A DNA stretch of 64,000 bases from Bordetella parapertussis (GCA_943331005.2 CALQJX020000019.1:17092-81091); one strand, 5' to 3'. Positions 52,099 through 61,381 are shown, numbered from the stretch's first letter. Notes: a model not told the origin generated them from the sequence alone. Translations and numbers: made by a program.

Positions 52099-53745
52099 AT
52101 GAAACAAGGATTAAGTAAATACATACCATTTATTGTCTCTGCTTTCGCGGCATGGACAATTTTGTACTTTATTTTTCCTTATTTCAAATACTTCATCGAT
52201 CCCGATGGTACTTCTTACCTCACAATATCAGCAAGATATGCTACCGGAGATATTGCCAAAGCAGTAAATGGGCTATGGAGTCCATGGGCATGCTGGCTTA
52301 CAGCATTGCTTATCAAAAAAGGATTTGCTGCTATTCCTGCATCCATCATAGTAAATGCAGCTGGCGGTACAGGCTTCATGTTGGTTACACATTCATTGTT
52401 CCTCAGATTCAGGATATCAGATTTGGCTCAGTGGTGTCTCAATATAGCTATGGGAGTCTTCCTTAGCTTCGCAGTATTCTGGCAAACATTCGATGATCTG
52501 TGGCAGGCGTTTTTTATGCTCCTCATTTTGCGCATGCTGCTTATAGACGACTTTATCAGAAAACCCTATCTGTGGATTGCAATTGGCATGGTGGGCGCAC
52601 TGTCTTATTTCTCAAAAGCATATACCATACCTTTTTTCGTGCTCAGCACAACCTGCTGCAGTCTCCTGCTTACCAGGGGCAGTATTGTCACCACTTTCAG
52701 GATCATGGCTGTTTCTGTAACAGTTATGCTGGTGTGCTCCTTTCCCTGGCTCTATATGTTGCACCAGAAATATGAGATCTGGACCACCTCTACAGCAGGT
52801 GCGCTGAATATGTCTTGGTATTTGTTAGGACACCCGGAATGGAAAGAAAAAATAGATATTCTGTTGCCCCCTCTTTACCCCGACAGCCCATACTATTGGG
52901 AAGATCCTTATGTACTCAATGGTCATCTTACCCATTTCTGGGATTCGTGGCATTTCTTTGGTTTGCAGATCCTGCGCTTTGGCTACAACTGTTTCATACT
53001 TCTTATTTGTATGTTGGAGTTATCTGTTTTCTTTCCGATAGTTACGGGATATATGTTATACAGGCTCATTTTCCAACGGAGATCAGGAGACCTGGCAATA
53101 GACGAAAAGGTTCTTTACGCCACTTGTTTGCTTTTACCAGCAGGATATATTCTGGTGCATCTGGAATCGAGATATCTATGGTATATGATACCAATGACCA
53201 TGATAGCGGCTGTGTATTTTTTGCAACAAAAACTAATGGCTGATGTAAAAAAGCAAAAAATGGCAATTGCAATTTTAGCGCTTAGTTTTTGTGTTTTCCC
53301 TGTATGGCAACTGAAGAAATTGTACCGGGAAGGTGAAAAAGAATACAGATTTGCCAGAGTCCTGAACCAATCTGGATTTAAAGGTATAGACATGATCTCC
53401 AATCTGCATCCCAGATCATTATCCAAGATCTGTTATTTCTCGGGTAATAGCTTTTATGTGATCAGCAAGCAGAAACTGGAAAAAGGAATTACAGACCTCT
53501 CTAAAGAAAAAACAATAAATACCGAAACACTGGTAAAAGAAATAAACAGGTATAAGGTTGATTATTATTTACATATTCCGCAAAGTTCAGGCAAGCTCAT
53601 GAATCCGGGTTTCTATGATCTGTTTTACGAAAACCTGAAAGACAGTACAGGTGTTATAGATCTTACTCCAGTGGTGGCTGACAGAGAAAGTGGAATAACC
53701 TTGTATAAAATAGAAAGGGAAAAACTGGTTAATGACCAGCCTTAA
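52099..53745 (+). CDS. Polytopic membrane protein, GT-C-type glycosyltransferase candidate
   Basis: 548 residues with about eleven hydrophobic helices and a C-terminal soluble part of about 120 residues. The first outer loop carries YFKYFIDPDGTSYLTISARYATGD, with an Asp pair at about 36-38, as in GT39/GT83-like enzymes (ArnT, PMT). SPWACWLTALLIKKG and YFSKAYTIPFFVLS follow the same fold. The donor is likely a polyprenyl-phosphate sugar and the acceptor a surface glycan; both are inferred. It follows prmC after 19 nt. The last 17 nt overlap the convergent secreted protein gene. Confidence 0.65.
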   Translation: MKQGLSKYIPFIVSAFAAWTILYFIFPYFKYFIDPDGTSYLTISARYATGDIAKAVNGLWSPWACWLTALLIKKGFAAIPASIIVNAAGGTGFMLVTHSLFLRFRISDLAQWCLNIAMGVFLSFAVFWQTFDDLWQAFFMLLILRMLLIDDFIRKPYLWIAIGMVGALSYFSKAYTIPFFVLSTTCCSLLLTRGSIVTTFRIMAVSVTVMLVCSFPWLYMLHQKYEIWTTSTAGALNMSWYLLGHPEWKEKIDILLPPLYPDSPYYWEDPYVLNGHLTHFWDSWHFFGLQILRFGYNCFILLICMLELSVFFPIVTGYMLYRLIFQRRSGDLAIDEKVLYATCLLLPAGYILVHLESRYLWYMIPMTMIAAVYFLQQKLMADVKKQKMAIAILALSFCVFPVWQLKKLYREGEKEYRFARVLNQSGFKGIDMISNLHPRSLSKICYFSGNSFYVISKQKLEKGITDLSKEKTINTETLVKEINRYKVDYYLHIPQSSGKLMNPGFYDLFYENLKDSTGVIDLTPVVADRESGITLYKIEREKLVNDQP

Positions 53746-54292
53746 TAAGACTTCTGAATTCTTCAACCTCAGCCCTGAAAGCTTCAGTTCTCCTTATAGT
53801 GAGCAAACTACCCAGTGTGTAGTCGGGCATGTACAATCTTATATGACCAAGGTAGCTTTCACAAAGAGCATCAATGTCTTTTGTGCTAATAGGGAACTGT
53901 AGTGTTGCGCCATGCACATCAGATTCTTTCCAGACAGCGCCACATCCCCTGCAACTCTTTTGGTATTGCTTGTTGTACAGTGTCACTACATTATCATTCT
54001 CCAGTTCCAGCAACAGTTTTCCATTGCGTGCCATTATAAATGGCACACCGCCAGATGATACCTTTAACTCCAACGTATCGTTTCCGTTAGAATGAATAAA
54101 TCTGTAAAATGCACAAAATGGATTGCGAATAGTAGGCCTTACAAGATTTTGCCAGGGTGTGAATATATCAGAAGTGTTGCCAAAAACCTGTTCCATTTTA
54201 TTGGGATCAGGCTGAGCATGAACCTGCACTGCGCTGGCAGCAACAAGTGTAAAGAGTATAGCTAACTTTGGATATAACCGGAATTGTGGCAT
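53729..54292 (-). CDS. Exported protein of unknown function
   Basis: 187 residues with a signal peptide (KLAILFTLVAASAVQVHAQ). The mature protein has a CRGCG motif near residue 120 (QKSCRGCGAVWKESD) and other Cys at FCAFYRF and LCESYLGH. The strand LLLELENDNVVTLYNKQ is beta-like. No family is recognised. Its ATG overlaps the stop of the small upstream lipoprotein gene by one base (TAATG), so they are coupled. It is convergent with the glycosyltransferase candidate. Confidence 0.65.
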   Translation of the reverse strand: MPQFRLYPKLAILFTLVAASAVQVHAQPDPNKMEQVFGNTSDIFTPWQNLVRPTIRNPFCAFYRFIHSNGNDTLELKVSSGGVPFIMARNGKLLLELENDNVVTLYNKQYQKSCRGCGAVWKESDVHGATLQFPISTKDIDALCESYLGHIRLYMPDYTLGSLLTIRRTEAFRAEVEEFRSLIKAGH

Positions 54293-54486
54293 TATTTCCA
54301 GATGTTCCTGTTATTGAAATTGCGTTTGTACCACCTTCTTTTGTACTGGTTATAATGCTCAGTCTGTGTATCTCCGTTCCTGTCTACATATGTAGAATAC
54401 CATCTGCGCCTGGGTGCGCAACTGATAAGAACGATCGTAACAACAGTAATTGCCAATAAAACCAGTACTGTCCTTTTTGTATTCAT
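54292..54486 (-). CDS. Small lipoprotein, 64 residues
   Basis: Read from ATG 54486 (MNTKRTVLVLLAITVVTIVLISC), with lipobox LISC at residues 20-23. The mature part is short, basic and rich in Arg, Tyr and Asn (APRRRWYSTYVDRNGDTQ, YKRRWYKRNFNNRN). A longer reading to 54534 lacks a leader and is not favoured. The stop shares one base with the next start. Such short basic lipoproteins are common in this phylum, with no known role. Confidence 0.6.
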   Translation of the reverse strand: MNTKRTVLVLLAITVVTIVLISCAPRRRWYSTYVDRNGDTQTEHYNQYKRRWYKRNFNNRNIWK

Positions 54487-54630
54487 AGCTCTGCAGTTGT
54501 AAACTAACGGGTAAAAACCGCTGTAAACATACAAAAAAAATTGCCGAGCTTATATACAGCTTAACAAATTATCGGAAAATTGACATAGAAATGTCCCTAT
54601 TTACCTTCGGATTGTATGTTCGCCATTCTT

Positions 54631-55221
54631 TTAACGTTTATCAGAAATACGTATCATTTGTTGTACATACTTTTTTTCGTTTTTAAATATTTCTTTAATA
54701 AATGGAATATCTTTATCCATATTATTTTTATGTATCCCCACAACTAGAAATCCTAGTAGTATAATACCTAAAATAGGGTAAATGATGAAAGATCTAACAC
54801 GCTTCATTACAAGTGATCTTCTGTTTCTCTCTATTTCATCTTGCTGCAGATACCCCTTTGTTTCAATAGTATGAATCACTTTCTTGTTGTTTGCTCTGGT
54901 TTCTTTCTGCCAGACTTCAAATTGCTCCAATGATCCCTGCTTACGTAATATTTTTCCTTTTTCAGTAAGGAAAGGCACGCCACCTTCTCTTTCTGCTATG
55001 TAATCATGATCCTTGAGATATTGGTAAATATTCTTTACTGTATTGCTTTGCAAAGATCTGAACGTTTGTTCGTCCAATCCTTTTTCCCGGATCAATGCTT
55101 CTCTTTCATCTCCTATAAAATTTCTGAGCGCTATTTTTATTCCTCTTGAGTCGTTTAATGACTGGGTTGGGATGATCTTGTTTAGTAAGTTTCTTTCAAA
55201 ATTACTGAGTATTGCTTTCAT
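54631..55221 (-). CDS. Hypothetical protein with winged-helix-like N-terminus and one C-terminal TM helix
   Basis: 196 residues. The first 100 read like a winged helix: FRSLQSNTVKNIYQYLKDHDYI, then REGGVPFLTEKGKILRKQGS. A basic linker (RNRRSLVMKRVRS) leads into one transmembrane helix (FIIYPILGIILLGFLVVGI) at about 148-166 and a short charged tail. No family is recognised; a membrane-tethered regulator or a toxin-type effector are both possible. The 97 nt to the left (54535-54630) hold no gene. Confidence 0.55.
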   Translation of the reverse strand: MKAILSNFERNLLNKIIPTQSLNDSRGIKIALRNFIGDEREALIREKGLDEQTFRSLQSNTVKNIYQYLKDHDYIAEREGGVPFLTEKGKILRKQGSLEQFEVWQKETRANNKKVIHTIETKGYLQQDEIERNRRSLVMKRVRSFIIYPILGIILLGFLVVGIHKNNMDKDIPFIKEIFKNEKKYVQQMIRISDKR

Positions 55222-55379
55222 ATGACATTATTTAATTATGATTTACATATTGCTTTTAAATCCAAACGTAAAAAGCAAGGATGATAAATATAAATAGTTT
55301 ATTGTTATTATTTTAATATTACTATCATTTACATATTTGTTGTTAATGTTTCGTTTTTGTAGGTTTGCAGAAAAAAAAC

Positions 55380-55820
55380 ATGAATAAAATTTTATTATTA
55401 TCACTTTTCCTTTTGCTTTTTACTAAAGTAGATGCACAAAACTATTACCTGAAAACATCTGCAGATGGTATTGAAGAACTGTATATAATGTCAGTAACGA
55501 GTAATAGGATAAATAATAGTATAACTGTTTTTGATCGTTTAAAACCTGTTGATGGTAAACTACCGGATTTTAGAAAAAATGCCAAGAACAATGCCGACAA
55601 AGAAACAGATACAGAAAGTTTTGAAAAATTGGGTTATTACAGAAGAAAGGTGCAGCTTAGCTGCAAGGCACGCAAAAATAGAATTATGGAAATAACCTAC
55701 TATGATATGAATGGCAAAGAAATGGAAAAAACAGAATTCAGTGAAGAGGAGAGAGCATGGTTGTCATTGCCCAAAGGTAGCCTTATAGAAGCTGAATTTA
55801 TTAAAGTTTGCAATAAGTAA
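55380..55820 (+). CDS. Small exported protein of unknown function
   Basis: 146 residues from ATG 55380 (MNKILLLSLFLLLFTKVDAQ, a clean signal peptide). The mature part, QNYYLKTSADGIEELYIMSV, is polar and beta-like, with a Lys/Asp-rich middle (RKNAKNNADKETDTESFEKLG) and WLSLPKGSLIEAEFIKVCNK at the end. No domain is recognised. It stands alone between an oppositely oriented hypothetical gene and tpiA. Confidence 0.6.
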   Translation: MNKILLLSLFLLLFTKVDAQNYYLKTSADGIEELYIMSVTSNRINNSITVFDRLKPVDGKLPDFRKNAKNNADKETDTESFEKLGYYRRKVQLSCKARKNRIMEITYYDMNGKEMEKTEFSEEERAWLSLPKGSLIEAEFIKVCNK

Positions 55821-55912
55821 GCGCATATTACTTCCTTATAATATGTTGACTATTTGTATAATTACTTGATTTCAATTAAACATTAGTTAGTAAATCCTTG
55901 CTTGCAAAAACA

Positions 55913-55920
55913 TACCTTTG
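55913..55920 (+). promoter_or_regulatory. -7 element for tpiA
   Basis: TACCTTTG matches TAnnTTTG; TTAG at 55887-55890 is a weak -33 with a 22-nt spacer. It lies 73 nt before the tpiA ATG. Confidence 0.6.
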
Positions 55921-55993
55921 CACCGTTTTTTAAACAAATGATTCATTTTGTTTCATTTGTCCTTTATAATCTTTCAGTAATCAAAAATAGGAT

Positions 55994-56761
55994 ATGCGTA
56001 AAAAAATAGTTGCCGGCAACTGGAAAATGAATCTCAATTTGTCTGATGGACTTGAATTAATAAATGACATTTATAACGGTGTTACATCTCTCAGCGAAAA
56101 TAAGGAAGTTGTTATTGCACCTCCTTTCATTCATATTACACAGGCAGCCAATCAACTTGCAAATATGGATCATGTATTTCTTGGTGCACAAAACTGCCAC
56201 CAGGAAGCGGCAGGTGCCTATACTGGAGAAGTTTCGGCAGCTATGCTAAATAGTGCTGAAGTAAACTATGTGATCATTGGCCATTCTGAACGCAGACAGT
56301 ATTTTGGTGAGGACAACGCTATGCTAGCCAAAAAGGTGAATCAGGTATTGGCTAATAATATGAAAGTTATTTTCTGCTGTGGCGAACCATTGGAAATAAG
56401 GGATGCTGACACACAAAATGAATATGTGAGTCTTCAGATCTCAGAAAGCCTTTTTCACCTTAGCGAAGAGCATCTGAAAGATGTAGTAATTGCCTACGAA
56501 CCAATTTGGGCAATAGGTACCGGCCGCACAGCATCTTCAGCTCAGGCTCAGGATATGCATGCGCACATACGTAGCGTCATCAATGCTCAGTATGGTGCAA
56601 ATGCGGCAAACAACATCTCTATTCTATATGGTGGTAGCTGCAAGGCATCAAATGCTGCAGAGCTTTTCGCTTGTCCCGATGTAGATGGCGGACTCATTGG
56701 TGGTGCAGCGCTTAAGGCAGACGAGTTTCTGGCTATTATAGCAGCAATACCTGCTAATTAA
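55994..56761 (+). CDS. tpiA: Triosephosphate isomerase
   Basis: Interconverts dihydroxyacetone phosphate and glyceraldehyde-3-phosphate in glycolysis. 255 residues. Catalytic and binding residues: Lys in VAGNWKMN (residues 6-13), His in VIIGHSERRQYFGE, Glu in VVIAYEPIWAIGTG and the phosphate loop ILYGGSCKASNAAEL with GGLIGGAAL. The start is ATG 55994 (MRKKIVAGNWKMN). The tRNA-Glu gene follows with its own promoter. Confidence 0.98.
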   Translation: MRKKIVAGNWKMNLNLSDGLELINDIYNGVTSLSENKEVVIAPPFIHITQAANQLANMDHVFLGAQNCHQEAAGAYTGEVSAAMLNSAEVNYVIIGHSERRQYFGEDNAMLAKKVNQVLANNMKVIFCCGEPLEIRDADTQNEYVSLQISESLFHLSEEHLKDVVIAYEPIWAIGTGRTASSAQAQDMHAHIRSVINAQYGANAANNISILYGGSCKASNAAELFACPDVDGGLIGGAALKADEFLAIIAAIPAN

Positions 56762-56778
56762 AAATATGAGTGGCAAGT

Positions 56779-56809
56779 TTTGGCAAAATAAAATCCTACC
56801 GTATATTTG
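56779..56809 (+). promoter_or_regulatory. Complete Bacteroidota promoter of tRNA-Glu
   Basis: TTTG at 56779-56782, a 19-nt spacer, then TATATTTG at 56802-56809. This is the best match in the window to the TTTG/TAnnTTTG consensus, 16 nt before the mature tRNA 5' end. Confidence 0.85.
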
Positions 56810-56825
56810 CACTCCGATTACGGAT

Positions 56826-56897
56826 GGCGCGTTGGTCAATCGGCTAAGACGCCTCCCTTTCACGGAGGAATGACGGGTTCGACTCCCGTACGTGCTA
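56826..56897 (+). tRNA. tRNA-Glu (anticodon TTC)
   Basis: A cloverleaf folds by eye: acceptor GGCGCGT / ACGTGCT (two G-U pairs), D stem GTC / GAC, anticodon stem CCTCC / GGAGG with loop CTTTCAC (anticodon TTC at 56859-56861), and T arm ACGGG / CCCGT with loop TTCGACT. The 3' CCA is not encoded. Confidence 0.96.
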
Positions 56898-56899
56898 CA

Positions 56900-56930
56900 A
56901 AAGGCAATCAAGCAATTGGTTGCCTTTTTT
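56900..56930 (+). terminator. Terminator of tRNA-Glu
   Basis: The stem AAAGGCAA / TTGCCTTT (56900-56907 and 56920-56927) continues in a T run. Confidence 0.85.
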
Positions 56931-57128
56931 GCTTTTATTACATTTTACACAAGAATTACTCAACTGAAAATGTGGGAATTATACAACATTTCTATATGCC
57001 AGTATAACACTCAGCAATAAAAGAACTTGAACTTTGCTTAATATGTGCGCCACTGTAAATCAGTGTTTGATTCTTTGGTGCCGCTCCAAACTAACACCAT
57101 TTAGTTCAGCTAAGTACAAAATATACAT

Positions 57129-59537
57129 TTGGAAAATTTCAACAGGCTCACTCCTGCACTCTCCGTACATGTAAACAATATCGGGCTCAATCCGATTATT
57201 ACCGTTAATAGAGAAGGAATAATATCTTCAGTAAATGATGCTTTCATAAAACTTACTGGTATTTCAGTAAAAGATCTTGCGGGATCTGATCTTTCAAAAT
57301 ACTTTACTGATCCACTCAATTTCAGAAAGCAACTATTAAACCTTTTAATAGAGGGGTTTGTAGCAGATATGCAGGTAACAGTAATCAGAAATGATGGCTA
57401 CAAATCAAACATATCATTGCAAGGGGCTGTTTTTAAAGACGGCAAGGGAAACAACATAGGAGCAGTATTTGTTGCAAGAACTGAGGTTTCACCTAAATGG
57501 AATAATGAGCTGAGTGCTGAATTTAAAAAACTGTCGTTGCAGTATAATGCAATGAAAAGAACTGACAAATCGGAACATGAGTTAAATAAAGAAGAGTATA
57601 GCTATCCGGTTGGAATTACTGCAAAATTTGCCAGAAGTCTCATAGAAGCAAATCTCGACCCACTTGTAATTATTAGTACTCGTGGCAACATAACTGATAT
57701 GAATGAGGCATTGGTAAAAATTACCGGTACCTCCAGAGCGAAAATGATTGGTACAGATTTCGCTAACTATTTTACAGAGCCTGATGTTGCACGCAAAGTA
57801 TACAAAGAAGTATTTAGTGAGGGATTCGTTGCCAACCGTGCACTCATTATCAAAGGCCATAAACTTACATGTGTATTATTTAATGGATCTGTATACAAAG
57901 ACGAAAAAGGTAAAGTACTGGGCGCAGTTGTAGTTGCTAGAGATATTACAGAACAAAACAGAATAGAAAATGAGTTGATGGAAGCCAGAGTGCTTGCAGA
58001 AATGGCTGCAGTGCTTGCCGAGGAGGCCAAAAGAAAAGCCGAAAAATCTACTCAGGTTGCTGAAGATGCTGTGAAAGCAAAACAACAGTTCCTGTCAAAC
58101 ATGAGTCATGAGATACGTACACCTATGAATGCAATAATAGGTTTTACTAAAGTGGTTCTCAAAACCCAGCTTACCGAAAAACAGAAGGAATATCTGAATG
58201 CTATAAAAATTAGTGGCAATTCACTTATTGTTCTCATAAATGATATATTGGATCTCGCTAAAGTAGATGCAGGAAAAATGATATTCGAAAAAGTACCTTT
58301 AAAAATGTCGTTCTCTATATTTGCAATGTTGCATTTGTTTGAGACTAAAATTCAGGAGAAGAATCTGGAATTAATTAAAGAATATGACAACAATATTCCG
58401 GAAGTTTTATTGGGAGATCCGGTACGCCTGCATCAGATAATATTGAATCTGGTAAGTAATGCCGTAAAATTTACTTCTAAAGGGATAATTAAAGTAAATG
58501 TAAAACTGATAGAGGAAAATGATAAAACTGCAATTATTGGATTCTCTGTTACTGACACAGGTATAGGCATAAAAGAGAGTAACATAGAATCAATTTTCGA
58601 AAATTTCCAACAGGCATCAAGTGGTACATCCCGACTATATGGTGGCACCGGACTAGGTTTGGCTATTGTAAAAAAACTGGTTGAAACACAGAACGGAACA
58701 ATAAATGTTATCAGTACAATAGGAGAGGGGTCAACATTCAGTTTTACTTTGCCTTTTGAAAAAACTACCGCTAATGCAGAATTTGATATAGAAACATTGC
58801 CAATAGATACCGAGGTGAAAAACATAAAAGTACTGGTTGTAGAAGATATGCCCCTCAACCAGCTATTAATGAAAACTGTACTTGATGATTTTGGATTTGA
58901 AAGAGACATTGCATCGAATGGTAAAATAGCGCTCGAAAAAATGCAGTCGAAATCTTACGATATAATTCTGATGGATCTCCAGATGCCGGAAATGAACGGA
59001 TTTGAGGCCACAGAATACATACGAAATACAATGAAATCATCAATACCAATTATAGCACTTACTGCAGATGTAACTACCGTGGATGTGGCAAAATGCAAAA
59101 GTGTGGGTATGAATGATTACATAGCAAAGCCAATAGATGAAAGATTGTTGTATAGCAAAATAACCAGTCTGGTAAAAAAAGTAAAAGAGGCAAAATTAGA
59201 GACAGCCACAGTGAGTATCAAAAAATGTACAGATCTCAGTTATCTAATCCGGCGCACAAAATCCGACCCCGAATTGATGATGGAAATGATTGCCATATAC
59301 CTGGAACAAATACCACCACTCATTTTAATTATCAAACAGAGTTTACAAGAAAAAGACTGGCACACACTATATGCAGCTGTCCATAAGATCATCCCTTCGT
59401 TCTCTATTATGGGTATGGGTGTTGATTTTGAAAATATTGCTAAAAAAGTGCAGGAATACGCCAAAACACAGGAGGAAACCGATAACATGCCACACCTGGT
59501 GTCTCAACTCGAAAATGTATGCCAACAGGCTTGTTAA
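57129..59537 (+). CDS. Hybrid histidine kinase: PAS-PAS-HisKA-HATPase-receiver-HPt
   Basis: 802 residues, no membrane helix, so a cytoplasmic sensor. Two PAS domains lie at about 15-120 and 170-290 (each with a TGIS/TGTS... and FVADM/FVANR line). A short coiled coil precedes HisKA with phospho-acceptor His in SNMSHEIRTPMNAI at about 326. HATPase_c has NLVSNAVKFTSKG, DTGIGI and GGTGLGLAI. A receiver (about 565-685) has VVEDMPLNQ and Asp in DIILMDLQMPEMNG. A C-terminal HPt (about 700-800) has His in AAVHKIIPSFSIMG. The start is TTG 57129, the only one that suits the frame. A receiver-only regulator follows after 31 nt. Confidence 0.93.
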   Translation: MENFNRLTPALSVHVNNIGLNPIITVNREGIISSVNDAFIKLTGISVKDLAGSDLSKYFTDPLNFRKQLLNLLIEGFVADMQVTVIRNDGYKSNISLQGAVFKDGKGNNIGAVFVARTEVSPKWNNELSAEFKKLSLQYNAMKRTDKSEHELNKEEYSYPVGITAKFARSLIEANLDPLVIISTRGNITDMNEALVKITGTSRAKMIGTDFANYFTEPDVARKVYKEVFSEGFVANRALIIKGHKLTCVLFNGSVYKDEKGKVLGAVVVARDITEQNRIENELMEARVLAEMAAVLAEEAKRKAEKSTQVAEDAVKAKQQFLSNMSHEIRTPMNAIIGFTKVVLKTQLTEKQKEYLNAIKISGNSLIVLINDILDLAKVDAGKMIFEKVPLKMSFSIFAMLHLFETKIQEKNLELIKEYDNNIPEVLLGDPVRLHQIILNLVSNAVKFTSKGIIKVNVKLIEENDKTAIIGFSVTDTGIGIKESNIESIFENFQQASSGTSRLYGGTGLGLAIVKKLVETQNGTINVISTIGEGSTFSFTLPFEKTTANAEFDIETLPIDTEVKNIKVLVVEDMPLNQLLMKTVLDDFGFERDIASNGKIALEKMQSKSYDIILMDLQMPEMNGFEATEYIRNTMKSSIPIIALTADVTTVDVAKCKSVGMNDYIAKPIDERLLYSKITSLVKKVKEAKLETATVSIKKCTDLSYLIRRTKSDPELMMEMIAIYLEQIPPLILIIKQSLQEKDWHTLYAAVHKIIPSFSIMGMGVDFENIAKKVQEYAKTQEETDNMPHLVSQLENVCQQAC

Positions 59538-59568
59538 GAATTGAAGGAAAAATATAACACAATTAAAA

Positions 59569-60009
59569 ATGGGAAAAATGAATAAAGAGAAAATAAGAAT
59601 TTTTCTGGTTGATGATGATTCGCTTTATTTAAAATCATTAGAAATTGAATTCAAACAATACGCAGATTTTGTTGTTGATACCTATGCAACCGGTGAGTTA
59701 TGCATGGAGAACATCAGAAAAGATCCGGATATTATAATCCTTGATTATCATCTGGATGGAATAGAGATCAATGCAATGAATGGAATAGAAACCCTGGGTA
59801 AAATAAAAGCACACAATCAGAAAATAGCCGTAATCATGCTATCCTCACAAGATAAAATTGATGTTGCTATCAATTGTATGCACCATAAGGCACTCGACTA
59901 TGTGGTGAAAAGCGAAACTGCTTTTACACGTTTGCAAACTATTATTACCAGCTATTATAAATACCAGCAAATGGAAAAACAACTGAACTGGTATATGGAA
60001 AGGATGTAA
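59569..60009 (+). CDS. Receiver-only response regulator
   Basis: 146 residues. The receiver fold shows acidic FLVDDDS, phospho-acceptor Asp in DIIILDYHLDG at about residue 64, Ser/Thr in VIMLSSQDK and Lys in YVVKSE. There is no output domain, only a short helical tail (YKYQQMEKQLNWYMERM). It is probably phosphorylated by the hybrid kinase upstream and acts by protein contact. The start is ATG 59569 or the ATG three codons later. Confidence 0.92.
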   Translation: MGKMNKEKIRIFLVDDDSLYLKSLEIEFKQYADFVVDTYATGELCMENIRKDPDIIILDYHLDGIEINAMNGIETLGKIKAHNQKIAVIMLSSQDKIDVAINCMHHKALDYVVKSETAFTRLQTIITSYYKYQQMEKQLNWYMERM

Positions 60010-60197
60010 TAGTAAAGACTGATACTTATCATCTTACTTTTAATGTTTATTTCCTAAATTACATGTAATTGAGGTTTTTCAATTACTCACCCCAATAAAG
60101 AAAGCTTACTCTTTCTGATACATTAAAGTGATTCCTCGCTATATCATCACATTTGAGAGGGACACTACCATCAATTTTTACAGGAAAAATCAACTAT

Positions 60198-60758
60198 ATG
60201 GTACTGCACATCAAGTTTATGGTTAGTCAGCGTTGTAAGATAATGGTAAAAGAAGAGCTGAAAAAGTTAGGATTGCATTATATAGTCGTAGACCTTGGCG
60301 CAGTAGAAATAATGGAAGAGATTGATGCTGATCTGAGGAATAAACTAAAAGAAAATTTATTAGTGTCCGGACTTGAATTACTGGACGACAAAAAGTCAAT
60401 TCTGATTGAAAAGATCAAGAATCTCATCATTGAAATGGTACATTATAATGGTGAATTACCTGAAGTAAATTATTCCCATTTTATTGCAGACAAACTGGGT
60501 TATGACTACACATACCTGGCAAATATATTTTCAGAAGTACAAGGAAGCACAATTCAGCAATACATCATAGTAAACAAAATAGAACGGGTAAAGGAATTGC
60601 TACTGTATGATGAAATGAACCTTACAGAAATATCCTATAAACTAAACTATAGTAGTGTTGCTCATTTATCCAACCAATTCAAGAAAGTTACAGGCCTTAC
60701 TCCTTCTTTCTTCAAACAACTGAAGCATAAGAAGCGCATATCTCTGGAAAATATCTGA
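60198..60758 (+). CDS. AraC-type regulator with degenerate HMA-like N-terminus
   Basis: 186 residues from ATG 60198 (MVLHIKFMVSQRCKIMVKEEL). The N-terminal 60 residues resemble a heavy-metal-associated (HMA) fold; the usual MxCxxC-type motif reads MVSQRC here, so the first Cys is Ser10. AraC helix-turn-helix domain at about 90-180: YTYLANIFSEVQGSTIQQYII, ERVKELLLYDEMNLTEISYKLNYSSVAHLSNQFKKVTGLTPSFFKQ. An earlier TTG (60153) lies outside the fold. In related regulators the N-terminus is thought to sense metal or redox state. The neighbours suggest a signalling cluster. Confidence 0.88.
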   Translation: MVLHIKFMVSQRCKIMVKEELKKLGLHYIVVDLGAVEIMEEIDADLRNKLKENLLVSGLELLDDKKSILIEKIKNLIIEMVHYNGELPEVNYSHFIADKLGYDYTYLANIFSEVQGSTIQQYIIVNKIERVKELLLYDEMNLTEISYKLNYSSVAHLSNQFKKVTGLTPSFFKQLKHKKRISLENI

Positions 60759-60876
60759 CCAAACGAAAGCTAATAATTTTGCTGGCAATATTTGATATAT
60801 CCTCTAATGTGAATTATGCAAGTTTCAGCAATAGAGATGTAATGTTCAGGGATTCAATTCTATTGACCTTTACTAC

Positions 60877-60892
60877 GTGAAAGTTCTTTCAC
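60877..60892. promoter_or_regulatory. Perfect dyad GTGAAAG-TT-CTTTCAC upstream of the His-rich gene
   Basis: Two 7-bp arms with a 2-nt spacer, 15 nt before the ATG at 60908. A near copy lies upstream of the DUF3494 gene at 61382-61397. Confidence 0.5.
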
Positions 60893-60907
60893 ACTAAATT
60901 CATTTTT

Positions 60908-61168
60908 ATGTCAAACGTTGAATTGCAGACCAAAAAAGAAGAGACAAAAACACCTGTTGCTACCAGCAAAACACAGGCTGACAATCACAAAACTGCTGCA
61001 AAGCATCTTCAGGAATCAGCAAAGCATCACGAAGAAGCTGCAAAGCATCATGAAGCCGGCGACACTGCAAAAGCTGCACAAAGTGCAGTAAAAGCATATG
61101 GTCATCATGCACTTGCTGCAGAACATCAGAAAGAAAATCTGAAACATAGCGCCCTTAGTGCCTCATAA
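60908..61168 (+). CDS. Small His/Ala/Lys-rich helical protein
   Basis: 86 residues, without signal peptide. The middle is a run of amphipathic helix repeats: KTAAKHLQESAKHHEEAAKHHEAGDTAKAAQ, then KAYGHHALAAEHQKENLKHS. It has twelve His, many in HH pairs. Such short proteins recur in Bacteroidota, with no known function; metal or nucleic-acid binding, or a stress-protein role, are possible. It ends in a strong terminator. Confidence 0.7.
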   Translation: MSNVELQTKKEETKTPVATSKTQADNHKTAAKHLQESAKHHEEAAKHHEAGDTAKAAQSAVKAYGHHALAAEHQKENLKHSALSAS

Positions 61169-61190
61169 TAAGACGTGTGTTTTGTAATGA

Positions 61191-61222
61191 AAAAGCATTG
61201 TGCCCAGGCACAATGCTTTTTT
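61191..61222 (+). terminator. Terminator of the His-rich gene
   Basis: The stem AAAAGCATTGTGC / GCACAATGCTTTT has loop CCAG and is followed by TT. The 208 nt after this hold no gene, only the dyad-like site at 61382. Confidence 0.9.
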
Positions 61223-61381
61223 GTTTTAAAAACTACTGTGTTGATGTTGAGATACAACAGAAGTCAAATACCATATTTATGCGATTATATATTTTATCCA
61301 GCTGTAATTATGGGTTAGCAATAGTAAAAGTGGGAATGATGTAATCCATTCTTCTCAGAGTGTAATGATTATAGATCTCAC

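Noticed and set aside
57124..57131. TACATTTG as the -7 element of the hybrid kinase gene
   Set aside because: The motif overlaps the TTG start codon of that gene, so a transcript from it would lack the start. Chance match or a start further inside would be needed.
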